Source: Salegentibacter maritimus
GTDB lineage: Bacteria > Bacteroidota > Bacteroidia > Flavobacteriales > Flavobacteriaceae
DNA: 64,000 nt
Assembly: GCF_016236915.1 (NCBI RefSeq)
Contig: NZ_JAEHOK010000002.1
Span: 124,001-188,000, forward strand
Reading direction: 5' to 3'
This document shows, one piece after another, positions 35,810-43,723 of the stretch. Below the pieces are notes generated by a model, which was given only the letters and a program-made list of their open reading frames with translations, was not told where the DNA came from and did not search any database. The position numbers and the translations under genes are program-made. Positions within the stretch are counted from its first letter, which is position 1, and every line of letters starts with the position of its first letter.

Positions 35810-36361
35810 TTAGAACCAGTTTTTTTCAAGACAAGCGGCCAATGCGGTACGTGCCCTATGAATAATTACCCAAAGGTTAGACGGACTGATATTAAATTCT
35901 TTACAGACCGCTTCAGTATCAGCCTCATCAATGGTTTTCATTTTAAAGATGGCGGCGTGCTTTTCGTTTATTTGATCCAAACATTCTAAGATAGCCATTC
36001 CTAATTCGGTATTTTCCATCTCATCCTCGGCAGTACGATCAAAAGCATCGGCTACCTGTTCCTCTAACCAATCTCCATCATTTTCAGAATCTGAATAATT
36101 TATACGAACTTCGGCCTGGCCTTTTATAGAATTCGTTTTTCGATAATAATCTATTATTTTTCGTTTTAGTATAGATATAAGCCAGGTTCGCTCTGTGGCC
36201 CTTCCTTCAAAATTTTCTTTAGAATTAAGGCCGGCTAAAAATGTTTCAGAAATTAAATCGTTTGCCACCTCGCGATCGTTAACTCTAACAATAGCGTAAT
36301 TGAACAGGTAATCTGAATACTTGTCCACCCATTTTGTGGGATCTAGTTTATGAGTTGGCAT
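35810..36361 (-). CDS. sigma-70 family (ECF-type) RNA polymerase sigma factor
   Basis: 183 residues with regions 2 and 4 only, as in ECF sigma factors. Region 2 is DYLFNYAIVRVNDREVANDLISETFL followed by the aromatic DNA-melting stretch TERTWLISILKRKIIDYYRK; a variable acidic linker (about 88-115) follows. Region 4 ends with the helix-turn-helix CKEFNISPSNLWVIIHRARTAL. It is transcribed with the small ZAS-type protein directly downstream. Target promoters cannot be recognised from this window. Confidence 0.9.
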   Translation of the reverse strand: MPTHKLDPTKWVDKYSDYLFNYAIVRVNDREVANDLISETFLAGLNSKENFEGRATERTWLISILKRKIIDYYRKTNSIKGQAEVRINYSDSENDGDWLEEQVADAFDRTAEDEMENTELGMAILECLDQINEKHAAIFKMKTIDEADTEAVCKEFNISPSNLWVIIHRARTALAACLEKNWF

Positions 36362-36391
36362 AGGCTTATATCAAAAACAAATTAAAATTAA

Positions 36392-36399
36392 CAAAAGTA
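36392..36399 (-). promoter_or_regulatory. possible -7 element of the sigma gene
   Basis: TACTTTTG on the minus strand, 30 bases before the ATG, matches the housekeeping TAnnTTTG. No convincing -33 box is present, so control by the sigma factor itself cannot be judged. Confidence 0.4.
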
Positions 36400-36462
36400 T
36401 TTGACTTTATCAGTTATAGATTCTATAAGGTTCTTTAATGTTGAAATTGGATCAATAAAGAA

Positions 36463-36614
36463 AAGAGGTTGTTGGAAAAAAGTCTAATTTCGTCAAGCTG
36501 AACCTGCCCGTCCGTTAAGGCGTACTTGTTTGACTTCTATCACCTTACCCAAAGTCTTAGATTCTGAAATAAATTAAGAATGACGATTTTAAAAACTTTT
36601 CAAACAGCCTCTTT
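36463..36614. repeat. inverted-repeat (MITE/REP-like) element, about 150 bp
   Basis: The two ends are inverted copies: AGAGGTTGTTGGAAAA at the left (36465-36480) against the complement of TTTTCAAACAGCCTCT at the right, with CGTCA / TGACG pairs further in and matching AGTCT-type and CTGAA/TTCTG-type segments inside. It lies between the M3 peptidase stop and the sigma gene start and has no coding capacity. Elements with a CGTCAagCTGAA...TTCtGAA...TGACG core recur in flavobacterial genomes in my recollection, but copy number here cannot be counted from one copy. As RNA it would fold strongly and may end the M3 transcript. Confidence 0.65.
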
Positions 36615-36621
36615 AGTTTAA

Positions 36622-38655
36622 TTATTTCTCAATTAATCCGGCGCGTTTTAGCAAAGCGTCGGGTTTAGGCTCTTTTCCCCTAAATTTTTTATAAAGCGTC
36701 ATAGGATGATCTGTTCCTCCTTGTGAAAGAATATTTGTCTTAAACTTATTGGCAATCTCCCTGCTGAAAATTCCATTTTGCTGAAAATACTCAAAGGTGT
36801 CGGCATCTAATACTTCGGCCCATTTATAGGAATAATATCCTGCAGAATAACCACCCTGAAAGATATGCGAGAAAGCAGTGCTCATGCAGTTTTCAGTAAC
36901 ATTTGGGAATAATTTTGTGCGTTCAAAAGCATTGTCTTCATGTGTTTTTACATCTTCAATAGCTGAAGGGTCTATTCCATGCCAGCTTAAATCTAACATA
37001 CCGAAGCTTAATTGTCTTAAGGTAGCCATTCCCTCCTGGAAATTAGCAGATTCTTTTATTTTCTGAATTAATTCCATAGGGATTACCTCGCCGGTTTCAT
37101 AGTGTTTGGCGAATAACTGAAGTGCTTCTTTTTCATAACACCAATTTTCTAATAGTTGACTTGGAAGTTCAACAAAATCCCAATAAACATTTGCACCCGA
37201 TAAGCTTGGGTATTGGGTGTCTCCCAAAATACCGTGCAACGCGTGGCCAAATTCGTGGAAAAGTGTGGTAACTTCATTAAAAGTTAATAAAGAAGGTTGC
37301 TTCTTAGAAGGTTTAGTGAAGTTGCATACAATAGAAATATGTGGCCGTTCATCTTTACCGTCTTTTTTAAATTGAGGTTTGTAACCGGTCATCCAGGCGC
37401 CATCTCTTTTTCCCGGGCGGGGGTGAAAATCGGCATAAAATAAAGCCATTTCTTTATTGTTTTCATCCAATACCCGGTAAATTTTTACATCTTCATGATA
37501 CCTGTCTACGTCAAAAACCTCCTGAAAGCTTAAGCCATAAAGTTTATGAGCTACCGTAAAAACACCATCAATTACATTTTCAAGTTTAAAGTAAGGCTTT
37601 AGTTTTTCGTCATCGAGATTGAATAATTTTTGTTTTAATTTCTCGCTGTAAAAGGCGGCATCCCATTTTTGTAATTGATCAATTCCGTCAAGATCTTTTG
37701 CAAAATTTTCTAGTTCGGTAAACTCACGTTTAGCGGCAGGTTTTGCCTTTTCAAGAATCTCTTCTAAAAAGCTATTTACTTTTTCAGGAGTCTCGGCCAT
37801 ACGCTCCTCCAGGACAAAATGTGCATGTGTTTTATAGCCTAGAAGTTGGGCCCTTTCAAATCTTAATTTAGCAATTTGTAATACATTTTCCTGGTTGTCT
37901 AACTCATCTCCATGAAAGCCTTTAGCACCAAAGGCAAGGGCCATTTGTTTACGCAGTTCCCTGTTTTCAGCATACTTCATAAAAGGAAGGTAGCTTGGGT
38001 ATTCTAAAGTAAATATCCAACCTTCTTTTTCTTTGGAGGCCGCTACTTGTGCAGCTTCTTCTTTAAAACTTTCCGGTAGGCCTTTTAGCTCGTTTTCATT
38101 AGTAATATGTAATTCAAATTTATTGGTCTCGGCAAGGACATTTTGTCCAAAATCCAGGCTTAATTTTGAAAGTTTTTTATCTATATCTCTAAGTTTATTT
38201 TGCTTTTCAATAGGCAGGTTGGCGCCGTTTCTGGCAAAAGCTTTGTATTTTCTTTCTAATAGTGTTTTTTGCTCGGTATTTAGCTTAAGTTGATCTTTTT
38301 TGTTGTAAATAGCTTTTACTCTCTCAAAAAGAGCTTTGTTTAGTATGATATCATTTCTAAATTCAGACAAAAGAGGGGATACCTCCTGTGCAATTTGTTG
38401 AATTTCTTCGTTTGTTTCGGCAGAATTAAGATTGAAAAATATACTGGTTACCCTATCTAATTTTTCTCCTGAATATTCTAAAGCTTCAATGGTATTGGCA
38501 AAAGTAGCTTCGGTATTATTTGTGCTAATGGCATTAATTTCTTCCCGTGCTATTTCTATACCTTTTAAGATGGCAGGTTTAAAATGCTGGTTCGATATTT
38601 TTGAAAAAGGAGCATGATCAAATTTCTCTAAAAGCGGATTATTATGAGTAGTCAT
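36622..38655 (-). CDS. M3-family metallopeptidase (oligopeptidase A / dipeptidyl carboxypeptidase type)
   Basis: 677 residues, the usual size of M3A peptidases, with the zinc motif TLFHEFGHALHGIL (about residues 460-473) and the following GANVYWDFVELPSQLLENW segment carrying the third ligand Glu. It lacks a signal peptide, so it is predicted cytoplasmic and likely degrades short peptides. Dcp and OpdA types cannot be told apart with certainty; the WMTGYKPQFKKDG and NCMSTAFSHIFQGGYSAGYYSY segments favour a Dcp-like enzyme. The 270-base gap upstream holds the purE terminator and otherwise only AT-rich sequence. Confidence 0.92.
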   Translation of the reverse strand: MTTHNNPLLEKFDHAPFSKISNQHFKPAILKGIEIAREEINAISTNNTEATFANTIEALEYSGEKLDRVTSIFFNLNSAETNEEIQQIAQEVSPLLSEFRNDIILNKALFERVKAIYNKKDQLKLNTEQKTLLERKYKAFARNGANLPIEKQNKLRDIDKKLSKLSLDFGQNVLAETNKFELHITNENELKGLPESFKEEAAQVAASKEKEGWIFTLEYPSYLPFMKYAENRELRKQMALAFGAKGFHGDELDNQENVLQIAKLRFERAQLLGYKTHAHFVLEERMAETPEKVNSFLEEILEKAKPAAKREFTELENFAKDLDGIDQLQKWDAAFYSEKLKQKLFNLDDEKLKPYFKLENVIDGVFTVAHKLYGLSFQEVFDVDRYHEDVKIYRVLDENNKEMALFYADFHPRPGKRDGAWMTGYKPQFKKDGKDERPHISIVCNFTKPSKKQPSLLTFNEVTTLFHEFGHALHGILGDTQYPSLSGANVYWDFVELPSQLLENWCYEKEALQLFAKHYETGEVIPMELIQKIKESANFQEGMATLRQLSFGMLDLSWHGIDPSAIEDVKTHEDNAFERTKLFPNVTENCMSTAFSHIFQGGYSAGYYSYKWAEVLDADTFEYFQQNGIFSREIANKFKTNILSQGGTDHPMTLYKKFRGKEPKPDALLKRAGLIEK

Positions 38656-38897
38656 TATATCTTCTTTATTTTAATGGGCTAATTTATTTATTAATAGTGG
38701 TCTAAGCGCGTAGAAAGGTGTACTTAACCTAAATTTGACGTTTTTCATTATTTTTTTTAACACAAAACGATGTTTTTCTATGAAAAACTGTATATTCAGG
38801 CTTTAAAATATTGTAGTAGTTTTTAAGTTTTCTGGTTTAAATATTTAGAATGGTTAATAAATAATTTTTTACAGATATAGGTAAGTCTACTACATAG

Positions 38898-38923
38898 AAA
38901 GCCACGTCGTAAGACGTGGCTTT
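38898..38923 (-). terminator. hairpin after purE
   Basis: An 11-bp perfect stem AAAGCCACGTC (38898-38908) / GACGTGGCTTT (38913-38923), loop GTAA, immediately after the purE stop. The T-run on the minus side is short. Confidence 0.6.
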
Positions 38924-38925
38924 TG

Positions 38926-39411
38926 TTATTTTTTTACCGTTTTTGCGCCTTCTATTACTTTTTCTTTAAGTCCTTCTTTATAGACTAAAATTTTGTCTAA
39001 AGTACATTTATCTGATGCGCCAATAATTTGAGCTGCAAGAATTCCTGCGTTTTTTGCACCATCCAGGGCTACGGTAGCAACTGGAACTCCACCTGGCATT
39101 TGTAAAATAGATAAAACCGAATCCCAGCCATCTATGGAGTTGCTGGATTTTACCGGAACCCCAATTACCGGCAGTGGAGAGAGTGAAGCTATCATTCCCG
39201 GTAGGTGAGCTGCGCCACCGGCACCGGCAATAATTACTTTAATTCCGCGTTCATGGGCGGTTTTGCCATATTCAAATAATTTTTCGGGGGTGCGATGGGC
39301 AGAAACGATGTCTACTTCTACCTCCAGGTCAAAACCTTCCAGGATGTCTACTGCATCCTGCATTACCGGTAGGTCGCTGGTGCTTCCCATAATTACTGCT
39401 ACTTTACTCAT
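38926..39411 (-). CDS. purE: N5-carboxyaminoimidazole ribonucleotide mutase
   Basis: 161 residues, the class I PurE size. The motifs GSTSDLPVM (N-terminal), SAHRTPEKLFEYG (active-site His) and IAGAGGAAHLPGMIAS are intact. It moves the carboxyl group of N5-CAIR to C4 in purine synthesis, using the product of PurK, which is encoded just upstream on the same strand (52-base gap). Confidence 0.96.
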   Translation of the reverse strand: MSKVAVIMGSTSDLPVMQDAVDILEGFDLEVEVDIVSAHRTPEKLFEYGKTAHERGIKVIIAGAGGAAHLPGMIASLSPLPVIGVPVKSSNSIDGWDSVLSILQMPGGVPVATVALDGAKNAGILAAQIIGASDKCTLDKILVYKEGLKEKVIEGAKTVKK

Positions 39412-39463
39412 AATTTTTATGGTTATGAATACCTCAAAGATTTTCGAAACCTGTGGGGTATAT

Positions 39464-40624
39464 TTATTTTTTAGAAATAACTTTAATTGAATTTTTAACT
39501 TGTTCGGCTATTTTTCTTGCTTCAGTAAGGTCTTTGTTAACAATGCTTACATGGCCCATTTTTCTAAAAGGCCGGGTTATTTTTTTGCCATAGATATGTG
39601 GTGTAACTCCTGGCATTTTCATAATTTTTTCAATATTCTCGTAAATTACCTCTCCTTCATAATTTGAATCTCCCACAAGATTTACCATTATGCCGCCTAC
39701 TTTGCTGTCGGTTATTCCCAGGGGAAGGTCTAAAATAGCACGAATATGTTGCTCAAATTGATTTGTATAGCTGGCTTCAATACTATAGTGGCCACTGTTA
39801 TGAGGTCTTGGCGCAACTTCGTTTATGAGAATTTCATCATTTTCTGTCTGAAACATCTCTACGGCCAGTAGGCCAACATGTTCAAATGCTTCAGATACTT
39901 TAACTGCAAGTTCCCTGGCGTTAGTGGCTACAGTATCTTCAATTCTAGCCGGGCAAATTACATATTCTACCTGGTTGGCTGTAGGGTGAAACTCCATTTC
40001 TACAACAGGGTAGGTTTTGACCTCTCCCGAAGCCGATCTTGCAACAATTACTGCTAATTCATTTTTAAAAGGTACAAGCGACTCAGCAATGCATTCGGCA
40101 TCGGGGAGCTCGTTTAGGGACTCTCTGTTTTTTATAACTGAAACTCCTTTACCATCATAACCGCCGGTGGTACTTTTCCAAACAAATGGGAAATTAATTT
40201 TATTGCTTTCCAGGGCACTTTGTAATGCTTTCTTTGTTGGGAAAATTTCAAAATCAGCCGTTGGAATTTGATGTTTTTTATAGAAGTTTTTTTGAACTCC
40301 TTTATTCTGTATTTTCTCTAAAGTTTCAGCCGAAGGGTATGTTTTAATCCCTTCGCTGGCTAATTGTTTTAGTGCTTCAATATTTACACTTTCAATTTCA
40401 AAGGTGAGCACGTCTACTTTTCTTCCAAAGTTAACTACAGTATCGAAATCCATAAGATTGCCGGTTTCAAAATAATCGCAGGCAATTTTACAGGGTGCAG
40501 CTGGGTTTGGCTCCAAAACACAGGTTTGAATGTCGTATTTGCGGGTTTCGTAGAGCATCATTTTACCCAACTGACCGCCGCCAAGTATTCCTAGTTTAAA
40601 GTTTGAAGAAAAATAGTTGATCAT
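39464..40624 (-). CDS. purK: N5-carboxyaminoimidazole ribonucleotide synthase
   Basis: 386 residues of an ATP-grasp enzyme. N-terminal GILGGGQLGKMM, central WKSTTGGYDGKGV (ATP-binding loop) and VAPRPHNSGHYSIEA (metal/ATP site). It carboxylates AIR with bicarbonate and ATP, and PurE follows in the operon. It is divergent from the Hpt-Adk fusion, so three purine-nucleotide genes cluster here. Minus-strand TATTTTTG at 40648-40641 may be its -7 element. Confidence 0.96.
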   Translation of the reverse strand: MINYFSSNFKLGILGGGQLGKMMLYETRKYDIQTCVLEPNPAAPCKIACDYFETGNLMDFDTVVNFGRKVDVLTFEIESVNIEALKQLASEGIKTYPSAETLEKIQNKGVQKNFYKKHQIPTADFEIFPTKKALQSALESNKINFPFVWKSTTGGYDGKGVSVIKNRESLNELPDAECIAESLVPFKNELAVIVARSASGEVKTYPVVEMEFHPTANQVEYVICPARIEDTVATNARELAVKVSEAFEHVGLLAVEMFQTENDEILINEVAPRPHNSGHYSIEASYTNQFEQHIRAILDLPLGITDSKVGGIMVNLVGDSNYEGEVIYENIEKIMKMPGVTPHIYGKKITRPFRKMGHVSIVNKDLTEARKIAEQVKNSIKVISKK

Positions 40625-40714
40625 AGCGTATAAGTTTCAGCAAAAATAATTTTTTAGCTTAAGTTGTGCTATTATTCTTATGGAAATCTGGCAGTTTGGG
40701 TTGTTAAGAATCCT

Positions 40715-40722
40715 TATCTTTG
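40715..40722 (+). promoter_or_regulatory. hpt-adk -7 element
   Basis: TATCTTTG, a full TAnnTTTG match, with TTTG 16 bases upstream (40695-40698), 20 bases before the TTG start. Confidence 0.58.
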
Positions 40723-40742
40723 CCTTTTAAAATTTTTCAGAT

Positions 40743-41855
40743 TTGATTAAACTACATGATTTAGAATTTGAGCCATACATTTCAGAGGAAGAAATCAACG
40801 CGGCCATAGATAAACTAGCACAAGAACTTAATAAGGATTATCGGGATGTTACCCCTGTTTTTTTAGGAGTGCTGAATGGTTCTTTTATGTTTGCCAGCGA
40901 GGTGATAAAAAGATTTTCTGGAGATTGTGAAGTGAGTTTTGTAAAACTTGGGTCTTACCAGGGAACGCAAACAACCGGTAATGTAAAGACGCTTCTTGGT
41001 TTAAATCAGTCTTTAAAAGGTAAGGAGGTAATTTTACTTGAAGATATTGTAGATACCGGTAATACCCTGGAAGAAATCAATGAAATTTTAGAAAAAGAGG
41101 AGGTGCGTAATTATGAGGTGGCGAGCCTTTTTTACAAGCCTGAAGCTTATAAAAAGAATTTTGAGATTAAATATAAAGGGTTTGAGATACCCAATAAATT
41201 TATTGTAGGTTATGGTCTGGACTACGATGGTCTGGGACGTAACCTAACACAAATCTATAAACGTAAAGAAAAAATCATGACAAATTTGGTTTTGTTTGGC
41301 CCTCCCGGTGCCGGCAAAGGAACTCAGGCAGACATCTTAAAGGAAAAATATAAACTTGTTCATATCTCTACAGGAGATGTGTTTAGGTATAATATTAAAA
41401 ATGAAACTGAATTAGGCTTAAGCGCCAAGTCTTATATGGATAAAGGCCAGTTGGTTCCCGATGAGGTAACCATAAAAATGTTGAATGCCGAAGTTGATAA
41501 AAACGAAGGAGCTAACGGATTTATTTTTGATGGATTTCCGCGTACCAAGGCACAGGCAGACGCATTAGCTGAATTGCTGGAGTCTAAGAATACCGAAGTT
41601 ACAGGAATGATTGCTTTAGAGGTTGAAGATGAGGTTTTGGTAAAACGTCTTTTAGAAAGAGGAAAAACTTCCGGTAGAAAAGATGATGCCGATGAAAATG
41701 TAATAAGAAATAGAATTAAGGTGTATTATGATGAAACCGCAGTTCTTAAAGAATATTACAAAAAACAAGACAAATATTACGGAGTAAATGGCGTAGGTTC
41801 TATAGAAGAAATTAACCAACGGCTTAGTGACGTAATTAATAAACTACAGGACTAA
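40743..41855 (+). CDS. fused hypoxanthine phosphoribosyltransferase - adenylate kinase
   Basis: 370 residues joining two purine enzymes in one frame. Residues 1-178 are a phosphoribosyltransferase: LGVLNGSFMFASEVI, then the PRPP loop ILLEDIVDTGNTL. Residues 179-370 are an adenylate kinase: P-loop LVLFGPPGAGKGTQ, FDGFPRTKAQADAL, and a short LID (RGKTSGRKDD) without zinc cysteines. Hpt salvages hypoxanthine/guanine to IMP/GMP; Adk equilibrates ATP + AMP with ADP. Translation starts at a TTG. An internal ATG at 41277 sits exactly at the domain junction, so a free Adk could also be made. ObgE follows on the same strand. Confidence 0.93.
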   Translation: MIKLHDLEFEPYISEEEINAAIDKLAQELNKDYRDVTPVFLGVLNGSFMFASEVIKRFSGDCEVSFVKLGSYQGTQTTGNVKTLLGLNQSLKGKEVILLEDIVDTGNTLEEINEILEKEEVRNYEVASLFYKPEAYKKNFEIKYKGFEIPNKFIVGYGLDYDGLGRNLTQIYKRKEKIMTNLVLFGPPGAGKGTQADILKEKYKLVHISTGDVFRYNIKNETELGLSAKSYMDKGQLVPDEVTIKMLNAEVDKNEGANGFIFDGFPRTKAQADALAELLESKNTEVTGMIALEVEDEVLVKRLLERGKTSGRKDDADENVIRNRIKVYYDETAVLKEYYKKQDKYYGVNGVGSIEEINQRLSDVINKLQD

Positions 41856-41959
41856 ACACTAATTGGTGGGAACACCAAAAAGACCTGTTACAGAATTATT
41901 GGAAAGCATAGGGTTAAACGGCTCAGGTTTATCGATAAGTTCTATTAAATTTTTAAAAT

Positions 41960-42967
41960 ATGACTGAAGGGAATTTTGTTGATTATGTAAAGATACATGT
42001 AGCCTCCGGGAAAGGAGGAAGTGGTTCTTCACACCTGCACCGCGAAAAATACATAGCGAAAGGTGGTCCCGATGGAGGGGATGGTGGCCGTGGTGGTCAT
42101 GTTATTGTGAAGGGAAACAAAAACCTTTGGACACTTTTTCACCTAAAATTTAAAAGACATATTCGTGCTGAACATGGGGGCAACGGGAGTAAACAACGAA
42201 GTAGCGGCGCAGATGGCTCCGATGAGTATATTGAGGTGCCTCTTGGAACGGTTATTAGAGATACCGAAACCCAAAAAATTATTCACGAAATCACCGAGGA
42301 TGGCAAAGAATATCTTGTTGCCGAAGGAGGAATGGGTGGCCGTGGAAACTGGCATTTTAAAAGCGCCACCAATCAAACCCCACGCTATTCGCAACCCGGA
42401 ATTGAAGGGAAGCAGGTAGACATTACATTAGAGCTAAAAGTTTTGGCAGATGTAGGACTTGTTGGTTTTCCTAATGCGGGAAAGTCTACTTTGCTGTCGG
42501 TAATTACTGCCGCAAAACCTAAAATTGCCGACTATGAATTTACTACGCTTAAGCCTAATTTGGGAATTGTAGAATATCGTGATTTTAAAACTTTTGTGGT
42601 TGCAGATATTCCCGGGATTATTGAGGGTGCTGCAGAAGGAAGAGGTATTGGCCATAGGTTTCTTAGGCATATTGAAAGAAACTCTACGCTCTTATTTTTA
42701 ATTCCGGCAGATGCGCCAAATATTTCTGAACAATATGAAATTCTCCTCGATGAATTAAGGCGTTATAATCCTGAAATGTTGGATAAAGATAGGCTTGTTG
42801 CTATTTCTAAAAGTGATATGTTAGATGCCGAATTAAAATTAGAAATGAAGAATGAGTTGGATAAAAATCTAGGAGCACCTTATTTATTTATTTCATCGGT
42901 GGCACAGCAAGGCTTAACAGAGCTTAAAGACAGGTTATGGGAAATGCTAAATAAGGAAACTTCTTAA
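41960..42967 (+). CDS. obgE: GTPase Obg/CgtA
   Basis: 335 residues. The N-terminal glycine-rich Obg fold (about 1-158, with [14 protein letters not shown] and [13 protein letters not shown]) is followed by the GTPase domain with G1 [11 protein letters not shown], the G2 region [12 protein letters not shown]3 DIPGIIEGA and G4 ISKSD. The C-terminal OCT domain of some homologues is absent, as in other Bacteroidota. It acts in large-subunit ribosome assembly and stress control. A strong terminator follows. Confidence 0.96.
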   Translation: MTEGNFVDYVKIHVASGKGGSGSSHLHREKYIAKGGPDGGDGGRGGHVIVKGNKNLWTLFHLKFKRHIRAEHGGNGSKQRSSGADGSDEYIEVPLGTVIRDTETQKIIHEITEDGKEYLVAEGGMGGRGNWHFKSATNQTPRYSQPGIEGKQVDITLELKVLADVGLVGFPNAGKSTLLSVITAAKPKIADYEFTTLKPNLGIVEYRDFKTFVVADIPGIIEGAAEGRGIGHRFLRHIERNSTLLFLIPADAPNISEQYEILLDELRRYNPEMLDKDRLVAISKSDMLDAELKLEMKNELDKNLGAPYLFISSVAQQGLTELKDRLWEMLNKETS

Positions 42968-42998
42968 ATCGTTTTCTGTACAGTTTTTGTTTAAATTT

Positions 42999-43033
42999 AA
43001 GCAGCGTAGATCTTTTCTTCGCTGCTTTTTTTA
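42999..43033 (+). terminator. terminator after obgE
   Basis: Stem AAGCAGCG (42999-43006) / CGCTGCTT (43020-43027), then a T-run. Confidence 0.82.
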
Positions 43034-43055
43034 TGATAATTAAAAACAAGAACTC

Positions 43056-43577
43056 ATGAAACTAATAAATTTACTTTTTGTTTGTGCTATATTTAGTTCC
43101 TGTAATTCTACCAGGGCTATTTACGATTACGATGATAGCGTTAATTTTAATCAATTTAAAACCTATCAATTTTTTCCTGATTTTCAATCTGGTTTATCGC
43201 AATTGGACGAAAGCCGGCTTATTAAAAGTTTAGAAGCCGAGATGAAGGTACAGGGTTTTTCTAAATCTGATAGCCCCGATATTTATGTTAATGTTTATTC
43301 CAGGGAATATATAGATCAAAATCGTAGTAGTCTTGGTATAGGTATTGGTGGCGGTGGTGGTAACCTGGGAGTAGGAGTTTCGGGAGGAATTCCATTAGAG
43401 AATAATTCGGTTATATTAGAGCTTACTGTTGACTTTATAGATGTAAATAAAGATTCTTTAATATGGCAGGCTATAGTAGAGACTAAATTTAATTCTAATG
43501 CTAGTCCGGAAGAACGTAGGGCAGTATTCAATAAGATGGCTAAAAAGGCTCTTGAAGCCTATCCACCAAAGAAATAA
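43056..43577 (+). CDS. DUF4136 family lipoprotein
   Basis: 173 residues with a lipoprotein signal and lipobox (IFSSC, Cys 16). The mature part follows the DUF4136 pattern: YDDSVNFNQFKTYQFF near the start, ESRLIKSLEAEMKVQGF, a glycine-rich turn (GIGIGGGGGN) and a final strand-helix unit (DSLIWQAIVET...RRAVFNKMAKKALEAYPP). The function is unknown; members are outer-membrane or periplasmic lipoproteins. It stands alone between the obgE terminator and a strong bidirectional terminator. Confidence 0.85.
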   Translation: MKLINLLFVCAIFSSCNSTRAIYDYDDSVNFNQFKTYQFFPDFQSGLSQLDESRLIKSLEAEMKVQGFSKSDSPDIYVNVYSREYIDQNRSSLGIGIGGGGGNLGVGVSGGIPLENNSVILELTVDFIDVNKDSLIWQAIVETKFNSNASPEERRAVFNKMAKKALEAYPPKK

Positions 43578-43625
43578 TGGGATATTCAGTACAGCCGGGT
43601 TTAGGTTTTTAAAGTATTCAATAAA

Positions 43626-43653
43626 AAAAGCCCCGGAAATTTCCGGGGCTTTT
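43626..43653. terminator. bidirectional terminator
   Basis: A 13-bp near-perfect stem AAAAGCCCCGGAA / TTCCGGGGCTTTT with a two-base loop. It serves the DUF4136 gene (plus) and, with the stronger T-run, the OmpA/PorP/cargo operon (minus). Confidence 0.88.
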
Positions 43654-43723
43654 CTCATTTTGGTTGGTTAGTTAGTAGCTAACCTAATGAAAGATAAAAA
43701 GATACCTCTCATTTTTTTTAGCA

